This document shows, in pieces, positions 46,594 to 56,390 of a stretch of 64,000 nt of DNA. The notes beneath the pieces were generated by a model, which saw nothing but the letters and a program-made list of their open reading frames with translations, had not been told where the DNA came from and did not search any database. Position 1 is the stretch's first letter, and every line of letters begins with the position of its first letter. The translations under genes were made by a program, and so were the position numbers. The stretch comes from Algimonas porphyrae (GTDB lineage: Bacteria; Pseudomonadota; Alphaproteobacteria; Caulobacterales; Maricaulaceae): NCBI RefSeq assembly GCF_041429795.1, contig NZ_CP163424.1, positions 1,800,001 to 1,864,000 on the forward strand, given 5' to 3'.

Positions 46594-47949
46594 ATGAATT
46601 TCGCATCCGTCACATTTCTGTTCTTCTTCCTGCCCGTCATCGTCGCGCTCTACTTCGTGTTGCGCAGTCGCGGGGCGCGGAACGTCTTCCTGCTGATTGC
46701 GAGCCTGTTCTTCTACGCCTGGGGCGAGGGGGCGGGGCTGTCGCTGCTGCTGATCTCGATCATGATGAACCATGAATTCTCGCTGCGGATAGCAAAGCGG
46801 CCGCAGCCTTGGCTCGCTATTGGGATAACGGCCAATCTGGCGCTGCTGGTGGCATTCAAATATCTCGGCCTGATCACTGAAACAGTCGGCCTGCCCAGGA
46901 TCGAGCCGCGTCTGCCGCTCGGTATTTCCTTCTACACCTTCCAGGCAATGAGCCTGCTGATCGATGTGTCGCGCGGATCGAAACCGGCGACGAATGCGAT
47001 CAGGACCGGACTCTATATCAGCATGTTCCCTCAGCTGATCGCCGGGCCGATCGTTCGCTGGGACGAAATCAGGGCGCAGATCGTCGAGCGGCGCGAAAGC
47101 TGGGACCGGTTCTGCGATGGTACAAAGCTGTTCATGCTCGGTCTGGCGCAGAAGGTCCTGATCGCAGACGTGATTGCGCAGGTGGCCGATAGCGCCTTTG
47201 GTGCGGATGCAACGACGCTAGGCCCGACCGCCGCCTGGATCGGCTTGGCGGCCTTTACGCTGCAGATCTATTTTGACTTTGCGGGCTATTCGAACATGGC
47301 GATTGGGCTCGGGCGTATTTTCGGGTTCGAGCTGCCGCGCAACTTCGAGCATCCCTATAGTGCGGCGAGCTTTCAGGAGTTCTGGCGGCGCTGGCATATG
47401 ACCCTGTCGCGCTGGTTTCGGGACTATCTCTATATACCGTTGGGCGGTTCACGTGATGGTGCGGCGCGGACCTATCGCAACCTTCTGATCGTCTTCGTCT
47501 TGTGCGGCCTGTGGCACGGCGCGGCATGGACATTCCTGCTATGGGGTCTCTGGCACGGCGTCTTCCTGATTGGGGAACGGCTGGCAAGATCGCGTGGTTT
47601 TCCGAAAATGCCCCGCCTGATCGGCGTCATCTACACGGTGCTGTTCGTATCGTTGGGCTGGGTCCTGTTCCGGGCGGATAGTCTGCCACATGCCTTGGCC
47701 TATTGGGCTGCGCTGATCCCTGGTGGCGAGGGAGGAGACATGATCGGCGTGCCACAAAGTGCGGCCTTTGCCATGATCGTGGGGGCGCTACTGGCCTGGG
47801 ATGGCTGGAAAGGGCTTGGAGCGCGCATCAGGACACCCGAACTGGTTGGTACGACGCTCAGCTGGACCTTGATCGCAGGCCTCACAATCTTATGCTTTGC
47901 CGCCGTGGCGTCGACGACCCATCAACCTTTCCTGTATTTCCGTTTCTAG
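46594..47949 (+). CDS. MBOAT-family O-acyltransferase (AlgI-like)
   Basis: Membrane-bound acyltransferase of 451 residues with about ten transmembrane segments. The family signature is present: PLGISFYTFQAMSLLIDV, FPQLIAGPIVRW, the EFWRRWHMTLSRWFRDYLYIPLGGSR block and the catalytic His in LWHGAAWTFLLWG. AlgI proteins move acetyl or other acyl groups to exported polymers and usually work with AlgJ/AlgX-type SGNH partners; none is encoded next to this gene. The substrate is open. Confidence 0.9.
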   Translation: MNFASVTFLFFFLPVIVALYFVLRSRGARNVFLLIASLFFYAWGEGAGLSLLLISIMMNHEFSLRIAKRPQPWLAIGITANLALLVAFKYLGLITETVGLPRIEPRLPLGISFYTFQAMSLLIDVSRGSKPATNAIRTGLYISMFPQLIAGPIVRWDEIRAQIVERRESWDRFCDGTKLFMLGLAQKVLIADVIAQVADSAFGADATTLGPTAAWIGLAAFTLQIYFDFAGYSNMAIGLGRIFGFELPRNFEHPYSAASFQEFWRRWHMTLSRWFRDYLYIPLGGSRDGAARTYRNLLIVFVLCGLWHGAAWTFLLWGLWHGVFLIGERLARSRGFPKMPRLIGVIYTVLFVSLGWVLFRADSLPHALAYWAALIPGGEGGDMIGVPQSAAFAMIVGALLAWDGWKGLGARIRTPELVGTTLSWTLIAGLTILCFAAVASTTHQPFLYFRF

Positions 47950-48069
47950 GCAGGATCGCAGGGACTGCGTTCGACGCAGACACATGCTTCCGGGCTGCGC
48001 GAAACTTTGCTAAAGAGACGGTCGGTCGCGGCAAAATGTTGCGGCCAAGGTGATTTGGAGACCCAAGCC

Positions 48070-49449
48070 ATGCAGAAATGGACCCCGTCCAGCTGGCGAA
48101 CGAAACCTGCAAAACATATTCCGGACGACTATCCGGATATGGACGCGTTGCATGCCGTCGAGGACACGCTGCGGGGTTATCCGCCGCTTGTCTTTGCGGG
48201 TGAAGCGCGACGTCTGAAGGCGCGGCTGGCCGAAGTTGCCATGGGCAAGGCCTTTTTGCTGCAGGGCGGGGATTGCGCGGAGAGCTTCAAGGAGTTCCAT
48301 CCCGACAATCTGCGCGACATGTTCCGGGTCATGATGCAGATGGCGGTCGTGCTGACCTATGGCGGCGGGCAACCTGTCGTGAAACTGGGCCGCATTGCTG
48401 GCCAGTTCGGCAAACCTCGCAGTTCACCCATCGAGGAACGGGACGGGCTGACCCTGCCAAGCTATCGCGGTGATAACATCAACGGCATGGCTTTCGAACC
48501 CGACGCGCGGACGCCCGATCCCGAACGATTGCTGAAAGCCTATGGCCAATCGGCAGCGACCCTGAACCTGCTGCGGGCCTTCTCGACCGGCGGCTACGCC
48601 AATTTGCGTAATATCCACAAATGGACGCTGGGCTTCGTCTCGGATTCTGCTGCCAGCCAGCGCTATGAAGCGCTTTGCAACACGATAAGCGATGCGCTCG
48701 ATTTCATGGAAGCCTGCGGGGTTACGCCGCAATCGACGCCACAAATGTCGGCAACGGATTACTACACGTCGCATGAAGGGCTGCTGCTCGGCTATGAAGA
48801 GGCGATGACCCGCATCGATAGTATGACGGGCCGCTGGTACGATACATCGGCGCATATGCTGTGGATCGGCAACCGCACGCGTCAGCTCGATCACGCCCAT
48901 GTCGAATTCTTCCGCGGTATCGAAAACCCGATCGCGATGAAAATCGGCGACGGTCTGGAACCTGACGAGTTGCTTCGCCTGACCGATGTGCTCAACCCTA
49001 ATAATGAACCTGGACGTCTGACCCTGATTGCCCGCTATGGACACGACAAGGTTGCCAAAGGTCTGCCGACGCTGGCTCGTGCCATCAAGGCGGCAGGCAA
49101 GCATGTCGTATGGTCCTGTGATCCGATGCATGGCAATACGATCAAGACCGCATCGGGCTTCAAGACCCGTCCCGTCGATCACATCATGTCCGAAGTCCGC
49201 ACCTTCATGCAGGTCCTGCATAGTGAGGGCTGCTGGCCCGGCGGCGTGCATTTCGAAATGACGGGGCAAGACGTGACGGAATGTGTCGGCGGCGGTGTTC
49301 GTGCCGTGGCCGAGGAGGATCTGTCCTCACGCTATCACACCCATTGCGATCCGCGACTCAATGCCGATCAGGCGCTGGAGCTGGCCTTTCTGATTGCGGA
49401 AGAACTGAAGAGCTATCGCAGCGGTGAGGCGACTCGCCAAGCCGTCTAG
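48070..49449 (+). CDS. aroF: 3-deoxy-7-phosphoheptulonate synthase, class II
   Basis: First step of the shikimate pathway, condensing PEP and erythrose 4-phosphate. 459 residues of the plant-type (class II) enzyme: [20 protein letters not shown] at the N-terminus, [15 protein letters not shown] with a metal-binding Cys, [12 protein letters not shown], and [20 protein letters not shown] 48070 is preferred; the frame opens at 48007. Supplies chorismate used by trpE in this window. Gene symbol usage for class II varies. Confidence 0.95.
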   Translation: MQKWTPSSWRTKPAKHIPDDYPDMDALHAVEDTLRGYPPLVFAGEARRLKARLAEVAMGKAFLLQGGDCAESFKEFHPDNLRDMFRVMMQMAVVLTYGGGQPVVKLGRIAGQFGKPRSSPIEERDGLTLPSYRGDNINGMAFEPDARTPDPERLLKAYGQSAATLNLLRAFSTGGYANLRNIHKWTLGFVSDSAASQRYEALCNTISDALDFMEACGVTPQSTPQMSATDYYTSHEGLLLGYEEAMTRIDSMTGRWYDTSAHMLWIGNRTRQLDHAHVEFFRGIENPIAMKIGDGLEPDELLRLTDVLNPNNEPGRLTLIARYGHDKVAKGLPTLARAIKAAGKHVVWSCDPMHGNTIKTASGFKTRPVDHIMSEVRTFMQVLHSEGCWPGGVHFEMTGQDVTECVGGGVRAVAEEDLSSRYHTHCDPRLNADQALELAFLIAEELKSYRSGEATRQAV

Positions 49450-49462
49450 GCGCGCAACAAGT

Positions 49463-50305
49463 CTAGGCAGCCAGGTGGGCCGCTTCGGCGGCCTCTCTGA
49501 TGATCGGGACGAGCTGTAGAAGCAGTGCGACCGATTGCGCGATGAGCGACGTGATCATCACGGCGACGAACAGGATCAGCGCAATGACGATTGACTTGGG
49601 AATCGCGCTGTCTCTCGGATGACCTGCAAAGGGGCCCCGTAAGGTCGTCATCACGTAAAATATCAGGATAACCAGAATCTGAACGAGCGAGAGCAGCGTG
49701 ATACCCGTCGGCGGAATGAGCAGGAGCAGGAATGTGGCGAGCATGTTGATCACACTGGCCGGGATGATGATCGCAAACAGATAGCGCAATCTGACGATAT
49801 AGGTGAGGGGCTCGCCCCAGAACCGCAGAAATGTGGCCAGCATCATCATCATGGCCATCATGATGAAAGGCTGGATCAGCATGGCGAGGTCGAAACTTCT
49901 CTGCACGACGGCGCGCCAGTCAACATCAGGAACGATGCTCGCATCCTCACCCGCACCGGCCATGAAACCCGCTTCGATCTGCTGCGTCGTGATTGTCATC
50001 AGACTGCCGTCCGGCTTGCCCCAGATGAACTGGGTGGCCACCGTGATTGCGATAAGGCCCAGCCAAAGGCGCGGGGATGGGGTAAAACGATAGCGTCCCC
50101 AATCGATGGTCTTTGCGGCTGCGAAGTAATCTGCTGGTGAGACAAAGAGCGTGGTCAGCGACCGCAGACTTCGTTTGTTCAGCCCCAATATGTCTTCGAG
50201 CAGTTCCTCCGAGCCCGGCTGACGGTCGCTGAATGACCCGGTCGTTCCGATGTCAGCCGAGAGTTCCGACAATTTCGGTCGGACTGTGTCCGTGTCATCC
50301 GACAT
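49463..50305 (-). CDS. Multi-pass membrane protein (DUF3667-like)
   Basis: 280 residues from ATG 50305. The first 75 residues are soluble; the segment LNKRSLRSLTTLFVSPADYFAAAKTIDWGRYRFTPSPRLWLGL resembles the core of DUF3667 proteins, followed by about five transmembrane helices. No catalytic motif. It lies directly downstream of the HU terminator. Confidence 0.6.
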   Translation of the reverse strand: MSDDTDTVRPKLSELSADIGTTGSFSDRQPGSEELLEDILGLNKRSLRSLTTLFVSPADYFAAAKTIDWGRYRFTPSPRLWLGLIAITVATQFIWGKPDGSLMTITTQQIEAGFMAGAGEDASIVPDVDWRAVVQRSFDLAMLIQPFIMMAMMMMLATFLRFWGEPLTYIVRLRYLFAIIIPASVINMLATFLLLLIPPTGITLLSLVQILVILIFYVMTTLRGPFAGHPRDSAIPKSIVIALILFVAVMITSLIAQSVALLLQLVPIIREAAEAAHLAA

Positions 50306-50327
50306 AATGCGCTCCGCCCAAAGAAAA

Positions 50328-50354
50328 GGCCGCTCCAACTATGCTGGAGCGGCC
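50328..50354 (-). terminator. Intrinsic terminator of the HU gene
   Basis: GGCCGCTCCA (50328-50337) pairs with TGGAGCGGCC (50345-50354): 10-bp perfect stem, 7-nt loop, followed on the minus strand by TTTTCTTT. Its distance to the HU stop is 25 bp. Confidence 0.9.
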
Positions 50355-50378
50355 GGATCGTGTCGAGTGGGAAGAGAC

Positions 50379-50645
50379 CTAGAGGTCTTTCAGGCCCACG
50401 CTTGGTTTGAACTGAGCGGAGGTCTTTTCCTTGCTCATCATCTGTTCGCCTGTCTGCGGGTTCCGCATCTGGCGGGCAGGGCGATGCTTGGCGATGAATT
50501 TGCCGAAACCGGGCAGGTTCACTTCATTGCCGGCTTTCAGCTCGGCTGTGATGATATCCAGAACGCCGTTCAGGGCGTCGCCAGCGGCAGACTGGCTGGT
50601 GTCGAGATGGTCAGCCAGTTTGCCGACGAGTTCTTTCTTGTTCAT
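50379..50645 (-). CDS. HU family DNA-binding protein
   Basis: Nucleoid protein of 88 residues that bends DNA as a dimer. MNKKELVGKLADHLDTSQSAAGDALNGVLDII forms the dimer helices and GFGKFIAKHRPARQMRNPQTGE the DNA-binding arm with the conserved Arg-Pro-Asn-Pro-type turn (RNPQTG). ATG 50645 has a strong GAAGGAG site. Ends at a clear terminator, so it is monocistronic. Confidence 0.95.
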   Translation of the reverse strand: MNKKELVGKLADHLDTSQSAAGDALNGVLDIITAELKAGNEVNLPGFGKFIAKHRPARQMRNPQTGEQMMSKEKTSAQFKPSVGLKDL

Positions 50646-50730
50646 CGTAGATACTCCTTCGATGTAAGCCCCTTGCCGAAGTGGGGGAGGCAATTGTGCA
50701 AAGCCTACCCATTCGGCTCCCCCTGTCACG

Positions 50731-50756
50731 AAAAACCCCACAAAACTGCGGTTTTT
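50731..50756. other. Bidirectional terminator-like hairpin in a divergent gap
   Basis: AAAAACC (50731-50737) and GGTTTTT (50750-50756) can pair, with T runs on both strands. It lies upstream of both the HU gene and the Gfo/Idh gene, where no gene ends. A 5' leader structure or insulator is possible. Confidence 0.35.
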
Positions 50757-50895
50757 AGGGTGTATAAGCGACTTTTCAGTGTCTGAAGTGGCCCGGGAGA
50801 GGCACAATCCACGCGATTTCGACCATTTAGAGGCGAATCATTTTCGTAACGAAATGCAACTTGCCGCATCCGAACGGGGGCCTATGAGGTCGGAT

Positions 50896-51798
50896 ATGAC
50901 GGAAGAACTCAAGGTTGGGCTGGTCGGTGCCGGCGTCTTTGCAGGTTACCATGCGGGGAAAGTGGCGGCCCATTCGCGGGCGTCGCTGAGCGGAGTGTTC
51001 GAGCCGGATCAGTCGCGGGCCGAAGCGCTCGCTGCGCAGCATGGTTGTGACGCCTTCAGTGATCTCGACCGTCTGGCTTCAGCGTCGGATGCGCTGATCA
51101 TCGCCAGTCCGGCCAGCTATCACGCGGGCGCCGCCATCAAGGGATTGCTCGCAGGCTGTCATCTGCTGGTCGAGAAGCCACTCGCGACAAGTGTTGCGAT
51201 CGCCGAGGCGATCGTGAACGAAGCGGGTCGCATCGGTCGTGTGTTGCAAGTAGGCCATCAGGAACGGATCGTTATGGAGGCCATCGGGTTGAAGGCTGTC
51301 GATGCGACTCCTCGAGAAATCCGTATCGTGCGGAACAGCCCGCGCGCGACCCGAAATCTGGATACCAGCATTGTCATGGACATGATGGTGCATGACCTGG
51401 ATCTGCTGAACTGGCTCTACGGGTCCCCGGCATGGATCAGTGCGGAGCAGACGCGCTCGATCTATTCCGAACATATTGACGAAGCCCGGGCCGAGCTCGG
51501 TTATGAAGGCATGACGGCCTATCTGCAGTCGTCGCGCGATGCGGACAGCCGCCGCCGCTGGGTGCTCGATTATGCGGACGGGACGGTCGCCATCGATTTC
51601 GGTGACAAGACGCTGCGTCATGACACGCCGTTTGCGCTCAATCCTGATTTCGGAGACGACCCGGCTGTCCAGGACAGTCTCGCCGCAGCCTTCGACCGTT
51701 TTGTCCGGGCCTGCCTTGACGGCACACCGCCACTCGCGTCAGGTGCAGATGGGCTGGCTGCCGTGAGTGTGGCCGCTGCGATCGAGGGAACACCATGA
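50896..51798 (+). CDS. Gfo/Idh/MocA family oxidoreductase
   Basis: NAD(P)-dependent sugar or cyclitol dehydrogenase family. 300 residues: Rossmann motif VGLVGAGVFAGYHAGKV, the VEKPLA motif of the family (HLLVEKPLATS), and the second domain with HDLDLLNWLYGSPAWI carrying the catalytic His. ATG 50896 is chosen because GAGG sits six bases upstream; the frame opens at 50779. It overlaps the serine hydrolase start (ATGA). Substrate unknown. Confidence 0.87.
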   Translation: MTEELKVGLVGAGVFAGYHAGKVAAHSRASLSGVFEPDQSRAEALAAQHGCDAFSDLDRLASASDALIIASPASYHAGAAIKGLLAGCHLLVEKPLATSVAIAEAIVNEAGRIGRVLQVGHQERIVMEAIGLKAVDATPREIRIVRNSPRATRNLDTSIVMDMMVHDLDLLNWLYGSPAWISAEQTRSIYSEHIDEARAELGYEGMTAYLQSSRDADSRRRWVLDYADGTVAIDFGDKTLRHDTPFALNPDFGDDPAVQDSLAAAFDRFVRACLDGTPPLASGADGLAAVSVAAAIEGTP

Positions 51799-52994
51799 AC
51801 CGTTTGGCTAAAATCACGCTGACAGGTGCGGGCCTGCTGGTTCTGGGGGCTGCGGCGCTCCTGGTTTTCAAGGGTGATGACATTCGCCGTCTGGCGACCG
51901 TCAATACACTGTTCGACGCTGACAGGATCGTCGACAATTTCTCTAATATGGACCGGGCCTTCCTGACGCGCGATCTGTCCGTAACGCTGGCTGACGACTG
52001 GGCCGAGGATCCCCAGCCTTTGCCGGAGATGGTCGACATTGCCGGAACGGAGCGTCCACTCGCAGACGTGCTGGAGGAACTCGACACGACGGCGCTGGTC
52101 ATCATCCGCGACGGGCAGTTGATCCATGAAAGCTATTATCGGGACACGCGTGCGGATGACCGCCGGATCAGCTGGTCCGTCGCGAAATCCTTCATGTCGG
52201 GCCTGTATGGAAAAGCGCTGGAAACGGGCGACATTGCCAGCCTCGACGACGAGATCACCCAATATGTGCCAGATCTGAAAGGCACGGCCTATGAGGGTGC
52301 CACGCTTCGCAACATCCTGAATATGAGCAGCGGCATTCGCTATAATGAGGATTATCTCGACCAGTCATCAGACATTAACAAGATGGGCCGCACGATCGCG
52401 CTGGGCGGATCGCTGGACACCTATACGACGAGCCTGAAAGACCGTCAGTTCGAACCGGGCACTGACTGGCAATATGTGTCGATGGATACGCATGTGGCCG
52501 CCTGGGCGCTGCGTAACGCGACGGGCAAGAGTTTGCATGAGCTCTGGGAAGAGACTTATGGGCCGCTGGGCTTTCGTCAGCCGCCTTTCTACCTGACAGA
52601 CGGTGAGGGTGTGGCCTTTGCGCTGGGCGGGCTCAACCTGACGACGCGCGATTATGCCAAATTCGGGCAGCTTTTCCTGCAGGGCGGCGAATGGAACGGG
52701 CAGCAGCTTATCCCGGCAGACTGGGTGGCGCAGTCGACGGTCCACAGTGCGCCCGCCATGTCGGACCGGGGCGTCGGCTATGGCTATCAATGGTGGGTGC
52801 CCATGCCCGCCGCGCAGGACTATTTCGCCGTCGGGATTTATGGTCAGTATGTCTATGTCGATCCCAAGACCAATATCGTCATTGCCAAGAACGCCGCCGA
52901 CCGCGAATTCATGTTCGCCGACGAGGTCGGCATGCATTCGATGAACAAGAATATCGAACTGATGCGCAGCTTGGCAGAACGGTTGGCGGAATAG
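51795..52994 (+). CDS. Serine hydrolase of the beta-lactamase class C/NylB type
   Basis: 399 residues with an N-terminal membrane segment or signal (LTGAGLLVLGAAALLVF). The catalytic S128-V-A-K131 lies in ISWSVAKSF, the second motif is the Tyr in WQYVSMDT, and YGYQWWV occurs near the C-terminus. The closest pattern is 6-aminohexanoate-dimer hydrolase-like esterases rather than antibiotic beta-lactamases, so no resistance role is implied. Coupled to the upstream oxidoreductase by ATGA. Confidence 0.87.
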   Translation: MNRLAKITLTGAGLLVLGAAALLVFKGDDIRRLATVNTLFDADRIVDNFSNMDRAFLTRDLSVTLADDWAEDPQPLPEMVDIAGTERPLADVLEELDTTALVIIRDGQLIHESYYRDTRADDRRISWSVAKSFMSGLYGKALETGDIASLDDEITQYVPDLKGTAYEGATLRNILNMSSGIRYNEDYLDQSSDINKMGRTIALGGSLDTYTTSLKDRQFEPGTDWQYVSMDTHVAAWALRNATGKSLHELWEETYGPLGFRQPPFYLTDGEGVAFALGGLNLTTRDYAKFGQLFLQGGEWNGQQLIPADWVAQSTVHSAPAMSDRGVGYGYQWWVPMPAAQDYFAVGIYGQYVYVDPKTNIVIAKNAADREFMFADEVGMHSMNKNIELMRSLAERLAE

Positions 52995-53011
52995 ACTAAC
53001 CCGCCTCCTTG

Positions 53012-53030
53012 CGAGGACGGGTCGTCCTCG
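53012..53030. other. Hairpin after the serine hydrolase gene
   Basis: CGAGGAC (53012-53018) pairs with GTCCTCG (53024-53030), loop GGGTC. No T run follows, so it is at best a weak terminator for the gene ending at 52994. Confidence 0.35.
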
Positions 53031-53059
53031 GCTCGCTTTCAGCGAGATGATGTCTTCCA

Positions 53060-53214
53060 TCAGGCCTTTCGTGCCCGAATGGATGGTGAGCGCGCTCGCC
53101 GTCCGGCAATCGATTTCAGCGCTTCGAGCGCGTTCAGGCGTAGCATGGCAGGGTTGTCCGCCATGACTTTCGCCGCGTTAAGCAATGTCCGCGTTTCCGC
53201 GGTCGCTTCGTAAT
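53060..53214 (-). pseudogene. Remnant resembling the C-terminus of an SPFH/slipin-type protein
   Basis: On the minus strand a frame bounded by a TAG upstream encodes about 50 residues, including EATAETRTLLNAAKVMADNP and AMLRLNALEALKSIA, ending at a TGA. This helix pattern resembles the last part of stomatin/slipin proteins. There is no start codon with a ribosome-binding site and nothing recognisable before it, so it looks like a gene tail left after a deletion. The remaining gap (53215-53392) shows AT-rich sequence with no feature seen. Confidence 0.35.
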
Positions 53215-53392
53215 GCTAAGATATCATCTAAACTAGGAATTATGCCTCCGTAAGTTCGATGATTTGAAATCGATTCAATTGATCACAAAAACCGCAGCCG
53301 TTGGAAATATCAGTGACCGATGCGAGGCGAATTTAGGACGCTCCTCTATTATCCTGGTTATGCTTTGAAGCATGCGGGACGCTTTCTTAAGG

Positions 53393-53914
53393 TCATGCTT
53401 TCGACCTCTCCGAGACCCCCTCTCCCCGAGTTGTAGCTTTCATATCGATTGGCATATCCGGTATGCTCAGTGTTTCAACAAATGCTACGAATTCGGGCGC
53501 GAACACGGCCTTGCGCCCATCCCACCAAAACTGGATACCTTCACGCGCGCGGAATATCGACATGAACTGAGTCGTTGATTGAAAATATGTCTCTTCGACG
53601 AAGCCACTTTTATATTGGTAATAGACATTCTCAAAATGTTTGTAGAGGCCGAGAAGAATGGCATTTACCATCTCTGAATCTCTTCGCCCAAGCTGTTTAT
53701 AAGCTACCACTGAGAACCATGCCTCAAAAAACATGTCGCTCTCGTCAGGCAAAGTCATCACTAGATTTATGAAACTGTCCGAAATTTCCTGATGCATTTG
53801 TGCCCTGGCGAGCCGATTACCATCCCGTATTTGAATGCCCACAAAAACAAGCGAGATAAGAATCGCGACTACAGCGACTGTTTGGCCGATGTAATAGATA
53901 GTTTCCAATGACAT
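53393..53914 (-). CDS. Hypothetical protein with one N-terminal transmembrane helix
   Basis: 173 residues from ATG 53914, which has AAGGGGG upstream. One membrane segment (IYYIGQTVAVVAILISLVFVGIQIR) is followed by an alpha-helical domain with ARAQMHQEISDSFINLVM and a conserved-looking FWWDGRKAVFAPEFVAFVE. Similar short proteins of unknown function are common in marine alphaproteobacteria. No partner gene is adjacent. Confidence 0.72.
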   Translation of the reverse strand: MSLETIYYIGQTVAVVAILISLVFVGIQIRDGNRLARAQMHQEISDSFINLVMTLPDESDMFFEAWFSVVAYKQLGRRDSEMVNAILLGLYKHFENVYYQYKSGFVEETYFQSTTQFMSIFRAREGIQFWWDGRKAVFAPEFVAFVETLSIPDMPIDMKATTRGEGVSERSKA

Positions 53915-54437
53915 GAGAGCCCCCTTCGGCAATGTGAAACTGCCAATGTCTCGTGGAAAAATCCAGGGGTATGTTCTGTGAATCAATATGTTGATCGATG
54001 GATTGGATCCTCATCGAGTGACCGTATTTGGGCGTTTGAAGCCGCTCGCGCGGGCGGAATGCGATGCATCCTTAACTGCTTAACTTTAGGTGATTGCAGT
54101 TTATCGAATCCGTAGCCAACCCGAACTCATCGAACCGAAATCGATCGCCTGATCCCCATGCATTCAACAGCCACCACGTCGTCATCCGGCTCAAGCATAC
54201 GGCACTCGCAAAGCGATCCGCACTGGCCGGGTGATGATTCCGGACCGTTAGAGCTCGGCTGCCTTCGCAGCGGAGACAGCCCATTCGTGGCGAGTTTTCC
54301 GTAACGCAAGAAAAAATTGAAAAAGGTCAGATAGGATAGCTGAGTTCCATGACCTTCGCCATGTTGAGATTGACGGGATTTTGATATCTTCCCATGGGTC
54401 TTTGCGAGTGGTAGCCGCGGCGGACAGAGAGAGGTTT
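53915..54437. other. Intergenic stretch, 523 bp, divergent promoters
   Basis: Between two divergent genes. Only short reading frames without ribosome-binding sites or family patterns are present, and no repeat of the R1-R3 families was found. It must contain the promoters of the hypothetical protein and the FlgO/TPR gene, but I could not pick convincing hexamers. Confidence 0.4.
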
Positions 54438-56321
54438 ATGTTCAATTTTATCGCGGAACTTCGACGGAGACATGTCCTCCGTGTCGCCGGCGCCTATGCT
54501 GTGGTCGGCTGGCTGCTCGCTCAGGTTTCCGTGACGCTTGAAACAGCACTCGAGCTGCCGAACTGGTTTGATACGGTGATCGTCTCCACGCTCCTGATTG
54601 GCTTTCCTATCGCTTTGCTGTTGGCTTGGGCCTTCGAAATCACGCCGGAGGGCGTCAAGCGGAGCAGCGCGGAAGACGGTACGGAAATCAAGGCGATGCG
54701 GGCGACAGATTACGCCGTGATCGCGGGACTACTCCTTGTTTCTGCACTAGCCGCTTGGCAGTTGGCAGGTATTGGCGGCGAAACAGGGGCTGATAAACCC
54801 ACCCTCAATCGTGTCGTTGAGGCTGAAATGTCGAGTCCGGAGGTGGACACCAACCCCGTCAATGTCGCATCGATCGCCGTCTTGCCCTTCGCCGATCTGT
54901 CGGCCGACGGAGATCAGGAGTATTTCTCTGATGGTATCGCCGAAGAAATCCTCAATGTGCTCGCACGCGTCGACGGGTTGAAAGTCGCGTCCCGGACGTC
55001 CTCCTTTCAGTTCAAGGGGCGTGACGGGATCAACATTCCGGACGTGGCTCAGACGCTGGAGGTCGCACATGTGCTGGAAGGCTCTGTCAGAAAAGCGGGC
55101 GACACTGTCCGTATCACGGCACAGCTGATCAGAGCGGATTCCGACACGCATTTATGGTCTCAGACCTTTGATCGTCGCCTTACAGTCGAGAACATCTTCG
55201 AAATTCAGGATGAGATCGCGACCGGAATCGTGTCCCAGTTGGGAGACCAGATGGATCTGGGTCGCGTCAACACGCTGCGTTTCACGGCGGCTGCCGACAC
55301 TGACAATCTTCGCGCCTATGAAGCCTATCTGGAAGCGCGTGACCTTCTGTCTCAGCGCAGCAATGACAACCTGCTTGAGATTATCGGCAGGTTCGAGTTG
55401 GCGACACAACTCGACCCCAATTTTGGCCGGGCGTGGGAAGCGCTTGCCGCAGCTTATTACGTTGCGCCAACATTTTCTGTTGGGCGGGCAAGAGCCGTCG
55501 ATTTCGATAAGAACGCCAAAGAGGCCGCAGAAGCCGCACTGGCCATCAATGATCAGCTTCCGCTTGCTATCGCAATATCCAGCGGTGGCAATCTCGGTTT
55601 TGGCGCGAACGACACCGTCGCCTGGATGGAGGGCGTCAATAAGGGCCTGTCTATTGATCCTGATGAAGCCGTTCTGATCGGATGGCGGGGTCAGTATCTG
55701 ACGTCTCTAGGTTATTTTGAGAAAGGGGAAGCGGATCTGCGCCGCGCTCTTGAGATCGATCCACTGGATTGGATTTCGGCCTCTTGGCTTATCCGTAACC
55801 TCATCCTGCAAAGGCGCGTTGACGAAGCCTTGGGTTTCCTGACCGAACGCGCCGATCTCAGGTCTGCCAACGGCCCATTGCGGGGGACTCTTGCGCTCGC
55901 CTTGGCTGCCGAAGGGCGTCAATCCGAAGCCGAAGCCATGATGATTGATACGGCACCGCCGGGCATAGATGTTGAGCGCATGAAGATGGCTTTCTTCGAT
56001 CCGGACGATAATCCTGAACAGGCAATCGCGGATTTCATGGCAGCGCTCGGCCCGTTTGCCCGGATGTTTGAAGAGATGGGAGGAATCCCTAGCGATATGC
56101 GTCATAATCTAGGCGATTATAAAAATATCACAGCGGAGAATACGCGCTTCTGGGAAACGATCGTCTGGCTTTGGAACCGTCCGGACTTTATGCAATCGCC
56201 ACATCGCTACCGACTCATGCAGGAACAGGGTTTTGTCGACTATTGGCGCGTCCACGGCTTTCCGCCGCAGTGCAGACAGATCGATCCTTTGCCTGATGGT
56301 CGTGACTTTGGGTGTGACTGA
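54438..56321 (+). CDS. FlgO/TolB-N-like membrane protein with TPR domain
   Basis: 627 residues. Three transmembrane segments in the first 110 residues (VAGAYAVVGWLLAQVSVTL, VIVSTLLIGFPIALLLAWAF, YAVIAGLLLVSALAAWQLAG), then a FlgO/TolB-N-like domain beginning with SIAVLPFADLSADGDQEYFSDGIAEEILNVLARVDGLKVASRTSSFQFKG and VLEGSVRKAGDTVRITAQLIRADSDTHLWSQTFDR, and TPR-type repeats to the end. Family members are often fused to adenylate cyclase or CadC DNA-binding domains; here the N-terminus is membrane-embedded instead. Role likely sensory, unproven. ATG 54438 is chosen over 54381 because the FIAELRRRHVLRVAGAY start is conserved in this family. Confidence 0.83.
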   Translation: MFNFIAELRRRHVLRVAGAYAVVGWLLAQVSVTLETALELPNWFDTVIVSTLLIGFPIALLLAWAFEITPEGVKRSSAEDGTEIKAMRATDYAVIAGLLLVSALAAWQLAGIGGETGADKPTLNRVVEAEMSSPEVDTNPVNVASIAVLPFADLSADGDQEYFSDGIAEEILNVLARVDGLKVASRTSSFQFKGRDGINIPDVAQTLEVAHVLEGSVRKAGDTVRITAQLIRADSDTHLWSQTFDRRLTVENIFEIQDEIATGIVSQLGDQMDLGRVNTLRFTAAADTDNLRAYEAYLEARDLLSQRSNDNLLEIIGRFELATQLDPNFGRAWEALAAAYYVAPTFSVGRARAVDFDKNAKEAAEAALAINDQLPLAIAISSGGNLGFGANDTVAWMEGVNKGLSIDPDEAVLIGWRGQYLTSLGYFEKGEADLRRALEIDPLDWISASWLIRNLILQRRVDEALGFLTERADLRSANGPLRGTLALALAAEGRQSEAEAMMIDTAPPGIDVERMKMAFFDPDDNPEQAIADFMAALGPFARMFEEMGGIPSDMRHNLGDYKNITAENTRFWETIVWLWNRPDFMQSPHRYRLMQEQGFVDYWRVHGFPPQCRQIDPLPDGRDFGCD

Positions 56322-56390
56322 ACTCACCGGAACAGGCTTTTGTTTCGTCCGATGATGGACCTTGAGAGTGCGCTCACCTAGACAGCCTCC

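Noticed and set aside
51795..52994. Serine hydrolase as an antibiotic beta-lactamase
   Set aside because: The SXXK motif is general to the fold; the sequence resembles NylB-like esterases and lacks class C resistance features.
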